From Oscillospiraceae bacterium (lineage in GTDB: Bacteria > Bacillota > Clostridia > Oscillospirales > Acutalibacteraceae), in the NCBI GenBank assembly GCA_031283835.1, contig JAITBA010000008.1, positions 1 to 7,663 on the forward strand: 7,663 bases of DNA. Reading direction: 5' to 3'. The notes under the pieces were generated by a model that did not search any database, had not been told where the DNA came from, and saw only the letters and a list, made by a program, of their open reading frames with translations. Made by a program: the position numbers and the translations under genes. Positions 1 to 6,265 of this stretch are shown here, piece after piece; within the stretch, counting starts at the first letter, position 1; every line of letters starts with the position of its first letter.

Positions 1-684
1 GCCCGGCGCCTGCCCGGCGGCACCAACGACGGCGGCCGCCTTCTGGTGTTCGAGAAAAAGACCGTTACCGTGAAAAAAGGTGCGGTTATGCCGGATATTT
101 CGGCGCTTTTGCCGGAAGATATTGAGGCAATGCAGCTAAACCAAACCACTTATACCTACATGGGCTTCTATCTGCTGGCGGAACAAGGCGTGCAGGTGCT
201 TTACCAACCGCTGCACGTGAAGACGGAAGAAAGCGCCGCCGACAGCGCGCAGCCTCCTGCCCTCACCGCCATTTCCTACGAATTTTTCCGGTGGAAAATT
301 TCGCAGGAACAGGTGCGCATATTCAACGGAATTGACACCCCCGTAGCCATGCAAACCGGCGAACTGCGCCCCCTTGCCGCATGGAAAGAACCCGACGATG
401 CCTGGTATTATGACATGGACGGCTGGATTTACTACGGCCAGCCGCTCGCTTCCGGCGCAATGACGCCTCTGCTGCTCCAAAGCTTCTCGGTGGAGCCGGG
501 CAGCCCTCTGCTAAAAATCGAAACCCACTACCGTCTGCGCATACGCGTGCAAAGCACCGCCGTGAGCGAATCGCCGTTGCAAGCCAACTGGAACAACAAA
601 GTGGCGCTGGATAACCTCGGCGTCAACACCTTCAGCAACGACGCCGGCGCTTTTTTAGAAAAAATATTGCGCAACAAAAAATAA
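1..684 (+). CDS. Uncharacterised protein, 5' end outside the window; C-terminal part resembles TasA/camelysin-type surface proteins
   Basis: The reading frame is open from the first base and encodes plausible protein before the first in-frame start codon (GTG at 46), so the gene probably begins upstream and this is its C-terminal 227 residues. No family is recognised with certainty. The best clue lies about two thirds of the way along: a stretch reading WYYDMDGWIYYG, then PL, a Gly, and T-LLL, followed by a beta-strand-like segment with LRIRVQSTAV and QANW. That layout (W/Y-rich strand, G-x-x-T-x-L-L turn, then a strand ending near a Trp) recalls SipW-dependent TasA/camelysin-like secreted proteins of Firmicutes. 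The resemblance is my inference and is not strong. The visible part has no transmembrane segment, and the C-terminus is basic (ILRNKK). The stop lies 23 bases before the kinase gene, so the two may share a transcript. An ordinary hypothetical protein of another fold remains possible. Confidence 0.7.
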   Translation, partial: ARRLPGGTNDGGRLLVFEKKTVTVKKGAVMPDISALLPEDIEAMQLNQTTYTYMGFYLLAEQGVQVLYQPLHVKTEESAADSAQPPALTAISYEFFRWKISQEQVRIFNGIDTPVAMQTGELRPLAAWKEPDDAWYYDMDGWIYYGQPLASGAMTPLLLQSFSVEPGSPLLKIETHYRLRIRVQSTAVSESPLQANWNNKVALDNLGVNTFSNDAGAFLEKILRNKK

Positions 685-707
685 GCAAAAAGAAGGATCA
701 TATCCAT

Positions 708-1544
708 TTGGCCAAGCATGTTGCCGTGGTGCAGGATATTTCGGGGCTGGGGCGCTGCTCCCTTGGGGCGGCGCTTCCGGTGCTTTCGGTTTTGGGGGCG
801 CATGTGTGCCCGGTGCCCACGGCCGTCTTCACCGCCCAAACCGGCTATGCCCGCTATGCCGTGCAAGATTGCGCCGCGTTGCTGCAACAATGCATTGCCT
901 CCTGGCAGTTCCACGGCGTTGCGCTGGACGGTATCTACACCGGCTTTTGCGGTTCTGTGGCCCAGGCGCAGGGCGCGCAAGCCCTGATAACAGCCTTTCG
1001 CAAGCCCGGCACCCTGCTGCTGGTGGACCCTGTGCTGGGCGATGACGGCAACCGCTATCCCTGCATCGACGACGCTTTGCAAGCCGAAATCGCCGCTATG
1101 GCGACAACAGCCGATGTGCTCACCCCCAATGTGACAGAACTTCTACTGCTCACCGGCGGCAATTTTTCCGCGTTCGAACAACAAGACGAACCCGCGCAGC
1201 TGGCCATATTGCGGCGCGCGTGCACACAGCTGGGTGTGCCAACCGTCGTCGTCACCGGCTGGCGCCGTGGCAGTCAGGTGCGCAACCTCGCCTGGCAGCG
1301 CGCCTCTTCCGGCAAAAACGCCGTCTGCAATCTTGTGCAATCGCCTGCCGCGCCGGGCAGCTTTTCGGGCACGGGCGATCTGTTCGCTTCGGCCCTGTGC
1401 GGTGGCCTGCTGCGCGGCGACAGCCTAGTCGCCAGCATTCGCCGGGCCGTGCGCTTTCTTGCGGTCGCCCTGGCCGATGCCGACCCCGCCAACGGCCGTG
1501 CGGGCGTGCCCTTTGAACCACACCTGAAAGAGTTGCTGCATTGA
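708..1544 (+). CDS. pdxY: Pyridoxal/pyridoxamine kinase, PdxY-like (ribokinase superfamily)
   Basis: This 278-residue protein has the usual length of PdxY/PdxK enzymes, which use ATP to phosphorylate pyridoxal, pyridoxamine or pyridoxine and so trap vitamin B6 in the cytoplasm. Visible motifs in order are the N-terminal DISGLGRCSL (residues 10-19), DPVLGDDG (107-114), TPNVTEL (139-145), and the GTGDLF anion-hole/catalytic motif (221-226) with the presumed catalytic base Asp224. The start is TTG at 708, supported by AGAAGGA at 691-697 with 10 bases of spacing; the next residues (AKHVAVVQDISG) match the usual beginning of the family. The gene follows the previous one by 23 bases. A predicted ECF vitamin-transporter subunit lies downstream, which fits B6 salvage. 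Substrate preference cannot be read from sequence. A hydroxymethylpyrimidine kinase is less likely because of the DISGLGR N-terminus. The symbol is by family resemblance; pdxK would be equally defensible. Confidence 0.88.
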   Translation: MAKHVAVVQDISGLGRCSLGAALPVLSVLGAHVCPVPTAVFTAQTGYARYAVQDCAALLQQCIASWQFHGVALDGIYTGFCGSVAQAQGAQALITAFRKPGTLLLVDPVLGDDGNRYPCIDDALQAEIAAMATTADVLTPNVTELLLLTGGNFSAFEQQDEPAQLAILRRACTQLGVPTVVVTGWRRGSQVRNLAWQRASSGKNAVCNLVQSPAAPGSFSGTGDLFASALCGGLLRGDSLVASIRRAVRFLAVALADADPANGRAGVPFEPHLKELLH

Positions 1545-1575
1545 ACCCAAAATCGCGTTAAGAAGTGCCTTGTTG

Positions 1576-1679
1576 CTGCCCGCCGCAGGCGTGTTTTTGT
1601 TGGAGCCGCCCGCCGTGGGCGTGGCAGGGACATGCTGCGTCAAGCACAAGCTACGCGCGAACTGCCCGCCGCAGGCGTG
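1576..1679 (+). repeat. Three copies of a GC-rich hairpin repeat in the spacer between the kinase and transporter genes
   Basis: The unit CTGCCCGCCGCAGGCGTG occurs exactly at 1576-1593 and again at 1662-1679. A diverged copy (core CGCCCGCCGTGGGCGTG) lies at 1607-1623. Each copy can fold: the exact copies as CGCC-GCA-GGCG and the diverged one as CGCCC-GCCGT-GGGCG. The diverged copy keeps pairing potential although its sequence differs at the CA/TG position. The first and diverged copies are 30 bases apart and the second exact copy is out of register, so a simple tandem array is unlikely. I did not find the unit elsewhere in the window. It may be a small dispersed intergenic palindrome or a transcript-stabilising element; the function is unknown. 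Confidence 0.7.
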
Positions 1680-1729
1680 CTGTGCCGTATCTATTGATTG
1701 ATGGAGAAATCGTATAAGGAGCCCGTTTC

Positions 1730-2248
1730 ATGAAACGCAACCGCCTGCAACTCCTCACACTCACCGCCCTCATCGCCGCGCTCACGGCCGCGCTCACCAG
1801 TCTTCAAATCATCCCTGCGCCCAACGGCGGCTATGCCCATGTGGGAGACAGCATTGTGTTTTTGGCAGGCTGCCTGTTGCCCGCGCCCTACTCCTTGCTG
1901 GCGGCGGCCATTGGCGGCGGTCTGGCCGATCTTCTGCGCGGCGCGCCCAACTGGCTCCCGGCCACCGTGATTCTCAAGGCCTGCATGGCTTTGTGTTTTG
2001 GCGCAAAAAGCAAAAAGCTGCTGAGCGGGCGCAACATCGCGGCGCTGGCCGCCGCCACAATCATCAACATGGCGGGCTACTATTTCTACGAGTGGCTGTT
2101 TCTTGGCAAGCGCATGGCGCAGGTTGCGTTCTTCACCGGCGGCGGCCTGATACAATCGGGCGGCAGCATTGTGCTGTTTGTTGGCCTTGCCATTGCGCTG
2201 GACGCCATTCGCATCAAAGACAGGATGCAACTCAAGCGTTACCACTAA
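1730..2248 (+). CDS. ECF transporter S component, predicted vitamin B6 (PdxU-like) or thiamine-precursor uptake
   Basis: This 172-residue, strongly hydrophobic protein has about five or six membrane segments (roughly residues 7-28, 40-66, 77-92, 102-122, 136-160) and the size of substrate-binding S components of energy-coupling factor transporters. Family-like features include the small-residue-rich first helix (ALIAALTAALT) of the kind that contacts EcfT, a loop reading GYAHVGDSIVFLAG (residues 34-47), and GGGLADLL (62-69) before a W-PATVILKA segment. The overall pattern matches the clostridial family I know as TIGR04002. The start is ATG 1730, with AAGGAG at 1716-1721 and 8 bases of spacing. 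The shared EcfA/EcfT energising module is not in the window. Adjacency to a pyridoxal kinase suggests a pyridoxine-type substrate, in line with comparative-genomic predictions for PdxU proteins; this is inference from context. An HMP or thiamine substrate is the main alternative. Confidence 0.8.
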   Translation: MKRNRLQLLTLTALIAALTAALTSLQIIPAPNGGYAHVGDSIVFLAGCLLPAPYSLLAAAIGGGLADLLRGAPNWLPATVILKACMALCFGAKSKKLLSGRNIAALAAATIINMAGYYFYEWLFLGKRMAQVAFFTGGGLIQSGGSIVLFVGLAIALDAIRIKDRMQLKRYH

Positions 2249-2296
2249 TCGTTGCCGCGCCGCACAACAAAACATTTTTTTGAAAGGGCAACTTCT

Positions 2297-3733
2297 ATGC
2301 CAAAAGACACCTACGAATCCCCTTTAAATTCCCGCTACGCCAGCCGCGACATGCAATATCTGTTTTCGCCCGATAAAAAATTCCGCACATGGCGGCGGCT
2401 GTGGATTGCGCTGGCGGAAGCGGAACTGGAACTGGGCCTTGCCGCCGTAACGCAGGCGCAAATTGACGAGCTGAAGGCCCATGCCAACGATATTAACTAC
2501 GACGTGGCGCAATCGCGCGAAAAACTGGTGCGCCACGACGTGATGGCCCATGTCTACGCTTATGGCGAACAATGCCCCAAGGCGCGGCCCATCATCCATT
2601 TGGGCGCCACAAGTTGCTACGTGGGCGACAACACCGATTTAATCATCATGACGGACGCGCTGTTTTTGCTGCACAAAAAGCTCGTCAATGTGATTGCCGT
2701 GCTGGCCAAATTCGCGGCGGAATATAAAGACCTGCCGTGCTTGGCTTTCACGCATTTTCAGCCCGCGCAGCCCACCACCGTGGGCAAACGCGCCAGCCTG
2801 TGGCTGCAAGAGCTGCTGCTGGCAGAAGAAATGCTGGGCCACCAGAGCAGGCAAATGCGCCTGCTGGGCAGCAAAGGCACCACCGGCACCCAGGCAAGCT
2901 TTTTGGAGCTTTTTGAGGGCGACCACGAAAAATGCCGCCGGCTCGACCAAATGATTGCGGAAAAGCTGGGCTACCCCGGCTGCTATGCCGTGAGCGGACA
3001 GACCTATTCGCGGATTGTGGATAGCCAAGTGCTGGGCGTGCTTTCGGTGATTGCCCAGGCGGCCATGAAGTTTTCGAATGACTTGCGCCTGTTGCAACAC
3101 CTAAAAGAAATGGAAGAGCCGTTCGAAAAGAACCAGATCGGCTCCAGCGCCATGGCCTACAAACGCAACCCCATGCGCAGCGAGCGCATCGCTTCCCTGG
3201 CCCGCTATGTGATTGCCGACGCGCAAAACCCCGCCATGACAGCCGGGGCCCAGTGGTTTGAGCGCACGCTGGACGACAGCGCCAACAAGCGCATCGCTGT
3301 GGCCGAAGCCTTTTTGGCCACCGACGCCATTTTGGAATTATACCTCAACGTGGCCGACGGTCTAGTGGTCTACCCAAAAATGATCGATAAGCGCCTGCGC
3401 AGCGAGCTGCCCTTCATGGCCACCGAGAACATCATGATGGACGCCGTCAAGCGCGGCGGCGACCGGCAGGCGCTCCATGAGCGCATCCGCACGCACAGCC
3501 AAGCCGCCGGTGCCCACATAAAAATGGAAGGCGGCGAAAACGACCTCTTGGCGCGCATTGCCGCCGACCCCGCCTTTGGCTTGACCCTAGCCGAGCTGCA
3601 AAAAAAGCTCAACCCTGCCGATTATGTGGGGCGCGCACCCCGGCAAGTGGAAGAATTTTTGGCCGAACAGGTGCAGCCCCTGCTGCAAAAGCACAAAGAC
3701 TGGCTGGGCATGACGGCGGACATTGCCGTGTGA
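2297..3733 (+). CDS. purB: Adenylosuccinate lyase
   Basis: This 478-residue enzyme of the fumarase/aspartase superfamily cleaves SAICAR to AICAR and adenylosuccinate to AMP, each releasing fumarate, so it acts twice in purine synthesis; it works as a cytoplasmic tetramer. Visible motifs are RHDVMAH (residues 79-85), IIHLGATSCYVGDNTD (99-114) with an active-site His, THFQPAQPTT (152-161) with His153 as the likely catalytic His, and the superfamily signature GSSAMAYKRNP (282-292) in the flexible catalytic Ser loop. Long blocks match the animal-type ADSL clade more than the shorter Bacillus-type PurB. An in-frame TTG at 2252 would add 15 residues, but ATG 2297 is preferred: it has GAAAGGG at 2282-2288 and the protein then begins PKDTYESPLNSRYAS, where the family starts. 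It lies 48 bases after the transporter gene, with no clear terminator between them. Confidence 0.96.
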   Translation: MPKDTYESPLNSRYASRDMQYLFSPDKKFRTWRRLWIALAEAELELGLAAVTQAQIDELKAHANDINYDVAQSREKLVRHDVMAHVYAYGEQCPKARPIIHLGATSCYVGDNTDLIIMTDALFLLHKKLVNVIAVLAKFAAEYKDLPCLAFTHFQPAQPTTVGKRASLWLQELLLAEEMLGHQSRQMRLLGSKGTTGTQASFLELFEGDHEKCRRLDQMIAEKLGYPGCYAVSGQTYSRIVDSQVLGVLSVIAQAAMKFSNDLRLLQHLKEMEEPFEKNQIGSSAMAYKRNPMRSERIASLARYVIADAQNPAMTAGAQWFERTLDDSANKRIAVAEAFLATDAILELYLNVADGLVVYPKMIDKRLRSELPFMATENIMMDAVKRGGDRQALHERIRTHSQAAGAHIKMEGGENDLLARIAADPAFGLTLAELQKKLNPADYVGRAPRQVEEFLAEQVQPLLQKHKDWLGMTADIAV

Positions 3734-3775
3734 TTATTCGAATTTTTGTCTCCCGGCAAGGCGAAGAATGAAGTC

Positions 3776-3787
3776 ATATGCGCATAT
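3776..3787. promoter_or_regulatory. Perfect 12-base palindrome upstream of the glyoxalase gene, possible operator
   Basis: ATATGCGCATAT is a perfect palindrome in the 142-base gap between purB and the VOC gene, about 90 bases before the latter's start. It is too short-looped to make a good RNA hairpin, so a protein-binding site is the more natural reading. No convincing -35/-10 pair was found around it, so this could be chance. Confidence 0.2.
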
Positions 3788-3875
3788 TTTGGCTGACAAC
3801 AGCGCAGCCGGGCGGCAAAAAGGCCGCAAGGCACGCGCTACAAACCATACTATTTCCGCAAGAAGGAGAACTCCT

Positions 3876-4241
3876 ATGACCTTCACCCCTGTGCACACCA
3901 ACCGCAATGTGTTTGATTTGGAAAAAAGCATTGCCTTCTACAAAGAAGCCCTTGGCTATGAGGAGGTACGGCGCATTGCGCCTGCCGACGGGCATTTTAT
4001 CATCGTCTTTTTGCAAGGCCCGGGCGCGTTCCAGCTTGAGCTGACCTGGCTGCGGGACATGGAGCGGCCCTACGACCTGGGCGACAACGAAATCCACCTG
4101 GCTGTGGCCACCGAAGACATGGCGGCTGCCCTGGCTAAGCACAAGGCCATGGGCTGCGTGTGCTACGAAAACACGGCTATGGGCATTTACTTCATCGCCG
4201 ACGCCGACGGGTATTGGACCGAAATCGTACCCGCAAAATAA
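3876..4241 (+). CDS. gloA: Glyoxalase I-type VOC family protein (lactoylglutathione lyase-like)
   Basis: This 121-residue protein of the vicinal-oxygen-chelate fold probably isomerises the hemithioacetal of methylglyoxal and a thiol, a cytoplasmic detoxification step. It carries a complete set of the four metal ligands in the expected order and spacing for glyoxalase I: His7 (PVHTNRNV), Glu55 (FQLELTW), His74 (NEIHLAV) and Glu116 (GYWTEIVP). The E. coli enzyme uses H5, E56, H74 and E122. The short length and lack of insertions fit the Ni/Co-type bacterial enzymes. The start is ATG 3876 behind AGAAGGAGA (3861-3869); a longer in-frame reading from upstream codons gives a low-complexity basic extension unlike the family. 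Its stop lies inside the region of the thyX ribosome-binding site, so the two genes are probably co-translated. Other VOC enzymes share the fold, so the exact thiol and substrate are uncertain; the gene symbol is by resemblance. Confidence 0.82.
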   Translation: MTFTPVHTNRNVFDLEKSIAFYKEALGYEEVRRIAPADGHFIIVFLQGPGAFQLELTWLRDMERPYDLGDNEIHLAVATEDMAAALAKHKAMGCVCYENTAMGIYFIADADGYWTEIVPAK

Positions 4242-4252
4242 GGGGGACCGTA

Positions 4253-4885
4253 ATGAAAATCATACAGCCGACGTTTCAGGTTTTCCCCGATCTTTCGGGG
4301 GAGAGCGCTTTGCGCAAAGTGGAGCGCATTGCACGCACATGCTACAAGAGCGAAGACAAAATTGAGCCCGACAGCGCCAAAAAAATCGTGCGCGCGCTGA
4401 TCCGCGGGCAGCATTTTGCCATGCTGGAGCACGTAAGCCTGAGCGTGCAATTCATCACCCAGCGCAGCTTCACCCACGAGTTGGTGCGCCACCGGCTGTG
4501 CGCTTTTGCACAAGAAAGCCAGCGCTACTGCGCCTATGAGGGCGAAAAATTCGGCGGCGAGGTGGTTTTTGTCGCCCCTTCGCTGCTGCCCGAGGATTCG
4601 CCGGCCTACCGGCAATGGGCACAGGCCTGTGCCGCCGCGGAACAGGCGTACTTCGCCCTGCGGGCACAAGGTGTGAAGCCCGAAGTAGCCCGTGAAGTCT
4701 TGCCCAACAGCGTAAAAACCGAAATTTGGGTCACGGCCAACCTGCGGGAGTGGCGGCACATCCTCGCCTTGCGCGCCTTGGGCACCACCGGCAAGCCCGA
4801 CCCCCGCATGCTGGAACTCATGCCCGGCTTGCTGAAAGAATTGCAACGTGTTTATCCGGTGTTCTTTGATGATTTGAACGCATAA
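4253..4885 (+). CDS. thyX: Flavin-dependent thymidylate synthase
   Basis: This 210-residue protein makes dTMP from dUMP using methylene-tetrahydrofolate, NADPH and FAD, replacing ThyA in many anaerobes; it acts as a cytoplasmic homotetramer. The diagnostic ThyX motif RHR-x7-S is present as RHRLCAFAQESQRY (residues 79-92), with Ser89, Arg91 and Tyr92 conserved. Other family features are the GQHFAMLEH block (52-60) and the ANLREWRHILALR segment (FAD/dUMP-binding region), followed by the Pro-x-x-Met pattern and PVFFDDL end typical of Firmicutes versions rather than the AQWEIR type. The start is ATG 4253 with AGGGGGA at 4241-4247. It lies 11 bases after the glyoxalase-like gene, so both are probably on one mRNA. 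No dihydrofolate reductase or thyA is visible nearby. Confidence 0.95.
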   Translation: MKIIQPTFQVFPDLSGESALRKVERIARTCYKSEDKIEPDSAKKIVRALIRGQHFAMLEHVSLSVQFITQRSFTHELVRHRLCAFAQESQRYCAYEGEKFGGEVVFVAPSLLPEDSPAYRQWAQACAAAEQAYFALRAQGVKPEVAREVLPNSVKTEIWVTANLREWRHILALRALGTTGKPDPRMLELMPGLLKELQRVYPVFFDDLNA

Positions 4886-4903
4886 CAACCGCAAATTGCG
4901 TGT

Positions 4904-4933
4904 GGGTGGCAAAAATGCCGCCCTTGTGGCTTT
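4904..4933 (+). terminator. Possible weak terminator hairpin after thyX
   Basis: GGGTGGCA (4904-4911) pairs along all eight bases, with one G-T pair, to TGCCGCCC (4916-4923) across an AAAA loop. The following bases (TTGTGGCTTTG) are only moderately T-rich, so termination may be partial. Its place between thyX and the next promoter supports the call. Confidence 0.4.
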
Positions 4934-4946
4934 GTGCAAAAAAAAC

Positions 4947-4975
4947 TTGCAATTTGTGCGCCGTTCTGCTATAAT
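4947..4975 (+). promoter_or_regulatory. Sigma-A-type promoter with extended -10 for the gtrA-PHP-HAD unit
   Basis: TTGCAA (4947-4952) and a perfect TATAAT (4970-4975) are separated by 17 bases, and TGC precedes the -10 to give the extended TGn element. Transcription would start near 4982, leaving about 20 bases of leader before the GTG start at 5005. The segment downstream of the -10 is AT-rich, unlike the rest of the window. Confidence 0.8.
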
Positions 4976-5004
4976 AATATTATTCTAAGATGGGGGTGTG
5001 TTTT

Positions 5005-5487
5005 GTGAGCGAACCCACGAAACTAAGCACAAAAGAGAATTTTTTGCAGACGGTGAAGTATTTTTGTTTTGCGGCTTCGGCGGGCGCCATCCAGGCAGGC
5101 AGCTTTGCGTTGCTTACGGAACTGAATGTGTTCCGCGATGCCGACACACCTTATGGCCCCAGCTACCTGATCGCGCTGGTGCTTTCTGTGCTGTGGAATT
5201 TTACGCTCAACCGCAAATTCACCTTTAAGAGCGCGAACAACGTGCCCATTGCCATGCTCAAGGTTGCGGCGTATTACGCGGTGTTCACGCCGCTTTCCCT
5301 CTGGTGGGGCAACGCGCTCACAGGGCGCTACCCCCAGCATTGGGTGCAATACGCCGTGCTGGTGGGCACGCTGCTTGTCAATGGCGTGTCCGAATTTCTC
5401 TACCAACGCTTCTTCGTGTTTGGCAAGAGCATCAATTCCGCCACCAAAAAAAAGCAAGACAGTGCGGGGTCGGCCCATGACGCGTGA
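5005..5487 (+). CDS. GtrA-like family membrane protein
   Basis: This protein of 160 residues has four predicted membrane segments (about 17-40, 52-68, 84-102, 113-134) and the GtrA-family signatures: WNFTLNRKFTF (64-74) after the second helix and LYQRFFVFGKS (132-142) after the fourth. GtrA-like proteins are linked to transfer of polyprenyl-phosphate sugars across the membrane for cell-surface polysaccharides or teichoic acids. The GTG at 5005 is preferred over the in-frame ATG at 4990, because the G-rich GGGGGTG (4992-4998) then serves as the ribosome-binding site and the predicted transcript start is very close to 4990. A hydrophilic C-terminal tail rich in Lys and Ser follows the last helix. 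Its 3' end overlaps the PHP gene by 11 bases. Which lipid-linked sugar it handles cannot be told from the sequence. Confidence 0.85.
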   Translation: MSEPTKLSTKENFLQTVKYFCFAASAGAIQAGSFALLTELNVFRDADTPYGPSYLIALVLSVLWNFTLNRKFTFKSANNVPIAMLKVAAYYAVFTPLSLWWGNALTGRYPQHWVQYAVLVGTLLVNGVSEFLYQRFFVFGKSINSATKKKQDSAGSAHDA

Positions 5488-6265
5488 ACCTGTTCGCGTT
5501 GCGCGGTGCGATTCGCACGTGCACACGGCTTTTTCGCCCGATAGCCGCCAAAGCATGGCGGACCAGTGCGCCCGCGCGGCGGCGCTTGGCCTGGATGCCG
5601 TGTGTTTTACGGAACACCTGGATTTTAGCGAACAGAGCCGGGGCTATTATTGCCCGCAGGCCTATTTTAGCGAATTGCAGCGCTTGCGCGAGGCGTATGA
5701 CGGCCAATTAAAACTGCTGGCCGGGCTTGAGCTTTCGGAGCCGCACCAACACCAAAAAGAATTGGAATGGGCGCAAACACAGCCCTACGATTTCATTCTG
5801 GGCAGCGTGCATTACTGGATCCACGGCCTGTTCCCCAGCCAGATGCAGGAGTTGCACATGGACGTGGCGGACTGCTTCGCCCGCTACTGGGACGAAGTGC
5901 TGCAAATGGCGCGGTGCGGCGGCTTCGACACCGTGGCGCATCTCGACTTCCCCAAACGCTATTTTCGGGTGCTCAAGTATGACCCGGCACAGATAGACGA
6001 GATCTTTCAAGCAATGATCAAAAATAACCTTACACTCGAACTCAACACATCCTCCCTGCGCAGGGGCATGGACGAAACCATGCCCGGAGACGCGCTGCTG
6101 CGGCAGTATATCGCGCAGGGCGGGCAATACGTCACCCTGGGCAGCGACGCCCACAAAGCAACCGTTTTATACCGTGACGTGCCCACAGCACAGGCGTATG
6201 CGCAATCGCTGGGCCTTGTGCCGGTGTGGTACGAAAAGCGCAAGAGGAGAACTTTAGCCCTATGA
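5477..6265 (+). CDS. PHP-domain phosphatase, histidinol-phosphatase HisJ/HisK-like
   Basis: This 262-residue PHP-family metal-dependent phosphoesterase has the usual length of HisJ-type histidinol-phosphatases. All metal-binding motifs are present: DSHVHTAFSPDS (residues 12-23), FTEHLDF (44-50), GLELSE (83-88), LGSVHYW (108-114), VAHLDFPKR (153-161), LELNTSS (187-193) and LGSDAHKA (221-228). Fold and phosphatase activity are therefore well supported. The assignment to histidine biosynthesis is weaker, because no his gene lies nearby and the gene is embedded between a GtrA protein and a HAD phosphatase, so another phosphorylated substrate is possible. The start is ATG 5477, inside the end of the GtrA gene, with GCGGGGTCGG (5464-5473) as a weak ribosome-binding region; this suggests translation coupled to the upstream gene. 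Its stop overlaps the next start as ATGA. Confidence 0.85.
   Translation: MTREPVRVARCDSHVHTAFSPDSRQSMADQCARAAALGLDAVCFTEHLDFSEQSRGYYCPQAYFSELQRLREAYDGQLKLLAGLELSEPHQHQKELEWAQTQPYDFILGSVHYWIHGLFPSQMQELHMDVADCFARYWDEVLQMARCGGFDTVAHLDFPKRYFRVLKYDPAQIDEIFQAMIKNNLTLELNTSSLRRGMDETMPGDALLRQYIAQGGQYVTLGSDAHKATVLYRDVPTAQAYAQSLGLVPVWYEKRKRRTLAL

Noticed and set aside
528..1082. A long minus-strand open frame across the end of the first gene and the start of the kinase gene
   Set aside because: It runs antisense to two supported genes and shows no family motif or suitable start context.
1545..1729. A riboswitch (for example TPP) ahead of the transporter gene
   Set aside because: I could not find conserved TPP or other vitamin riboswitch core elements; the spacer is dominated by the hairpin repeats.
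2252..2296. N-terminal extension of PurB from TTG 2252
   Set aside because: It has no ribosome-binding site, the added residues do not resemble the family, and ATG 2297 has a proper site and a family-like start.
3812..3827. GCGGC-AAAAAG-GCCGC hairpin upstream of the glyoxalase gene as a terminator
   Set aside because: The stem is only five base pairs and no T-run follows it.
3723..3875. N-terminal extension of the VOC protein into the purB gap
   Set aside because: The extension would be basic, low in family resemblance and would begin inside purB; ATG 3876 follows a strong AGAAGGAGA site.
4187..4939. A 250-codon open frame on the minus strand opposite thyX
   Set aside because: The + strand encodes an unmistakable ThyX with its own ribosome-binding site; the antisense protein has no recognisable motifs and is explained by GC-rich codon use.
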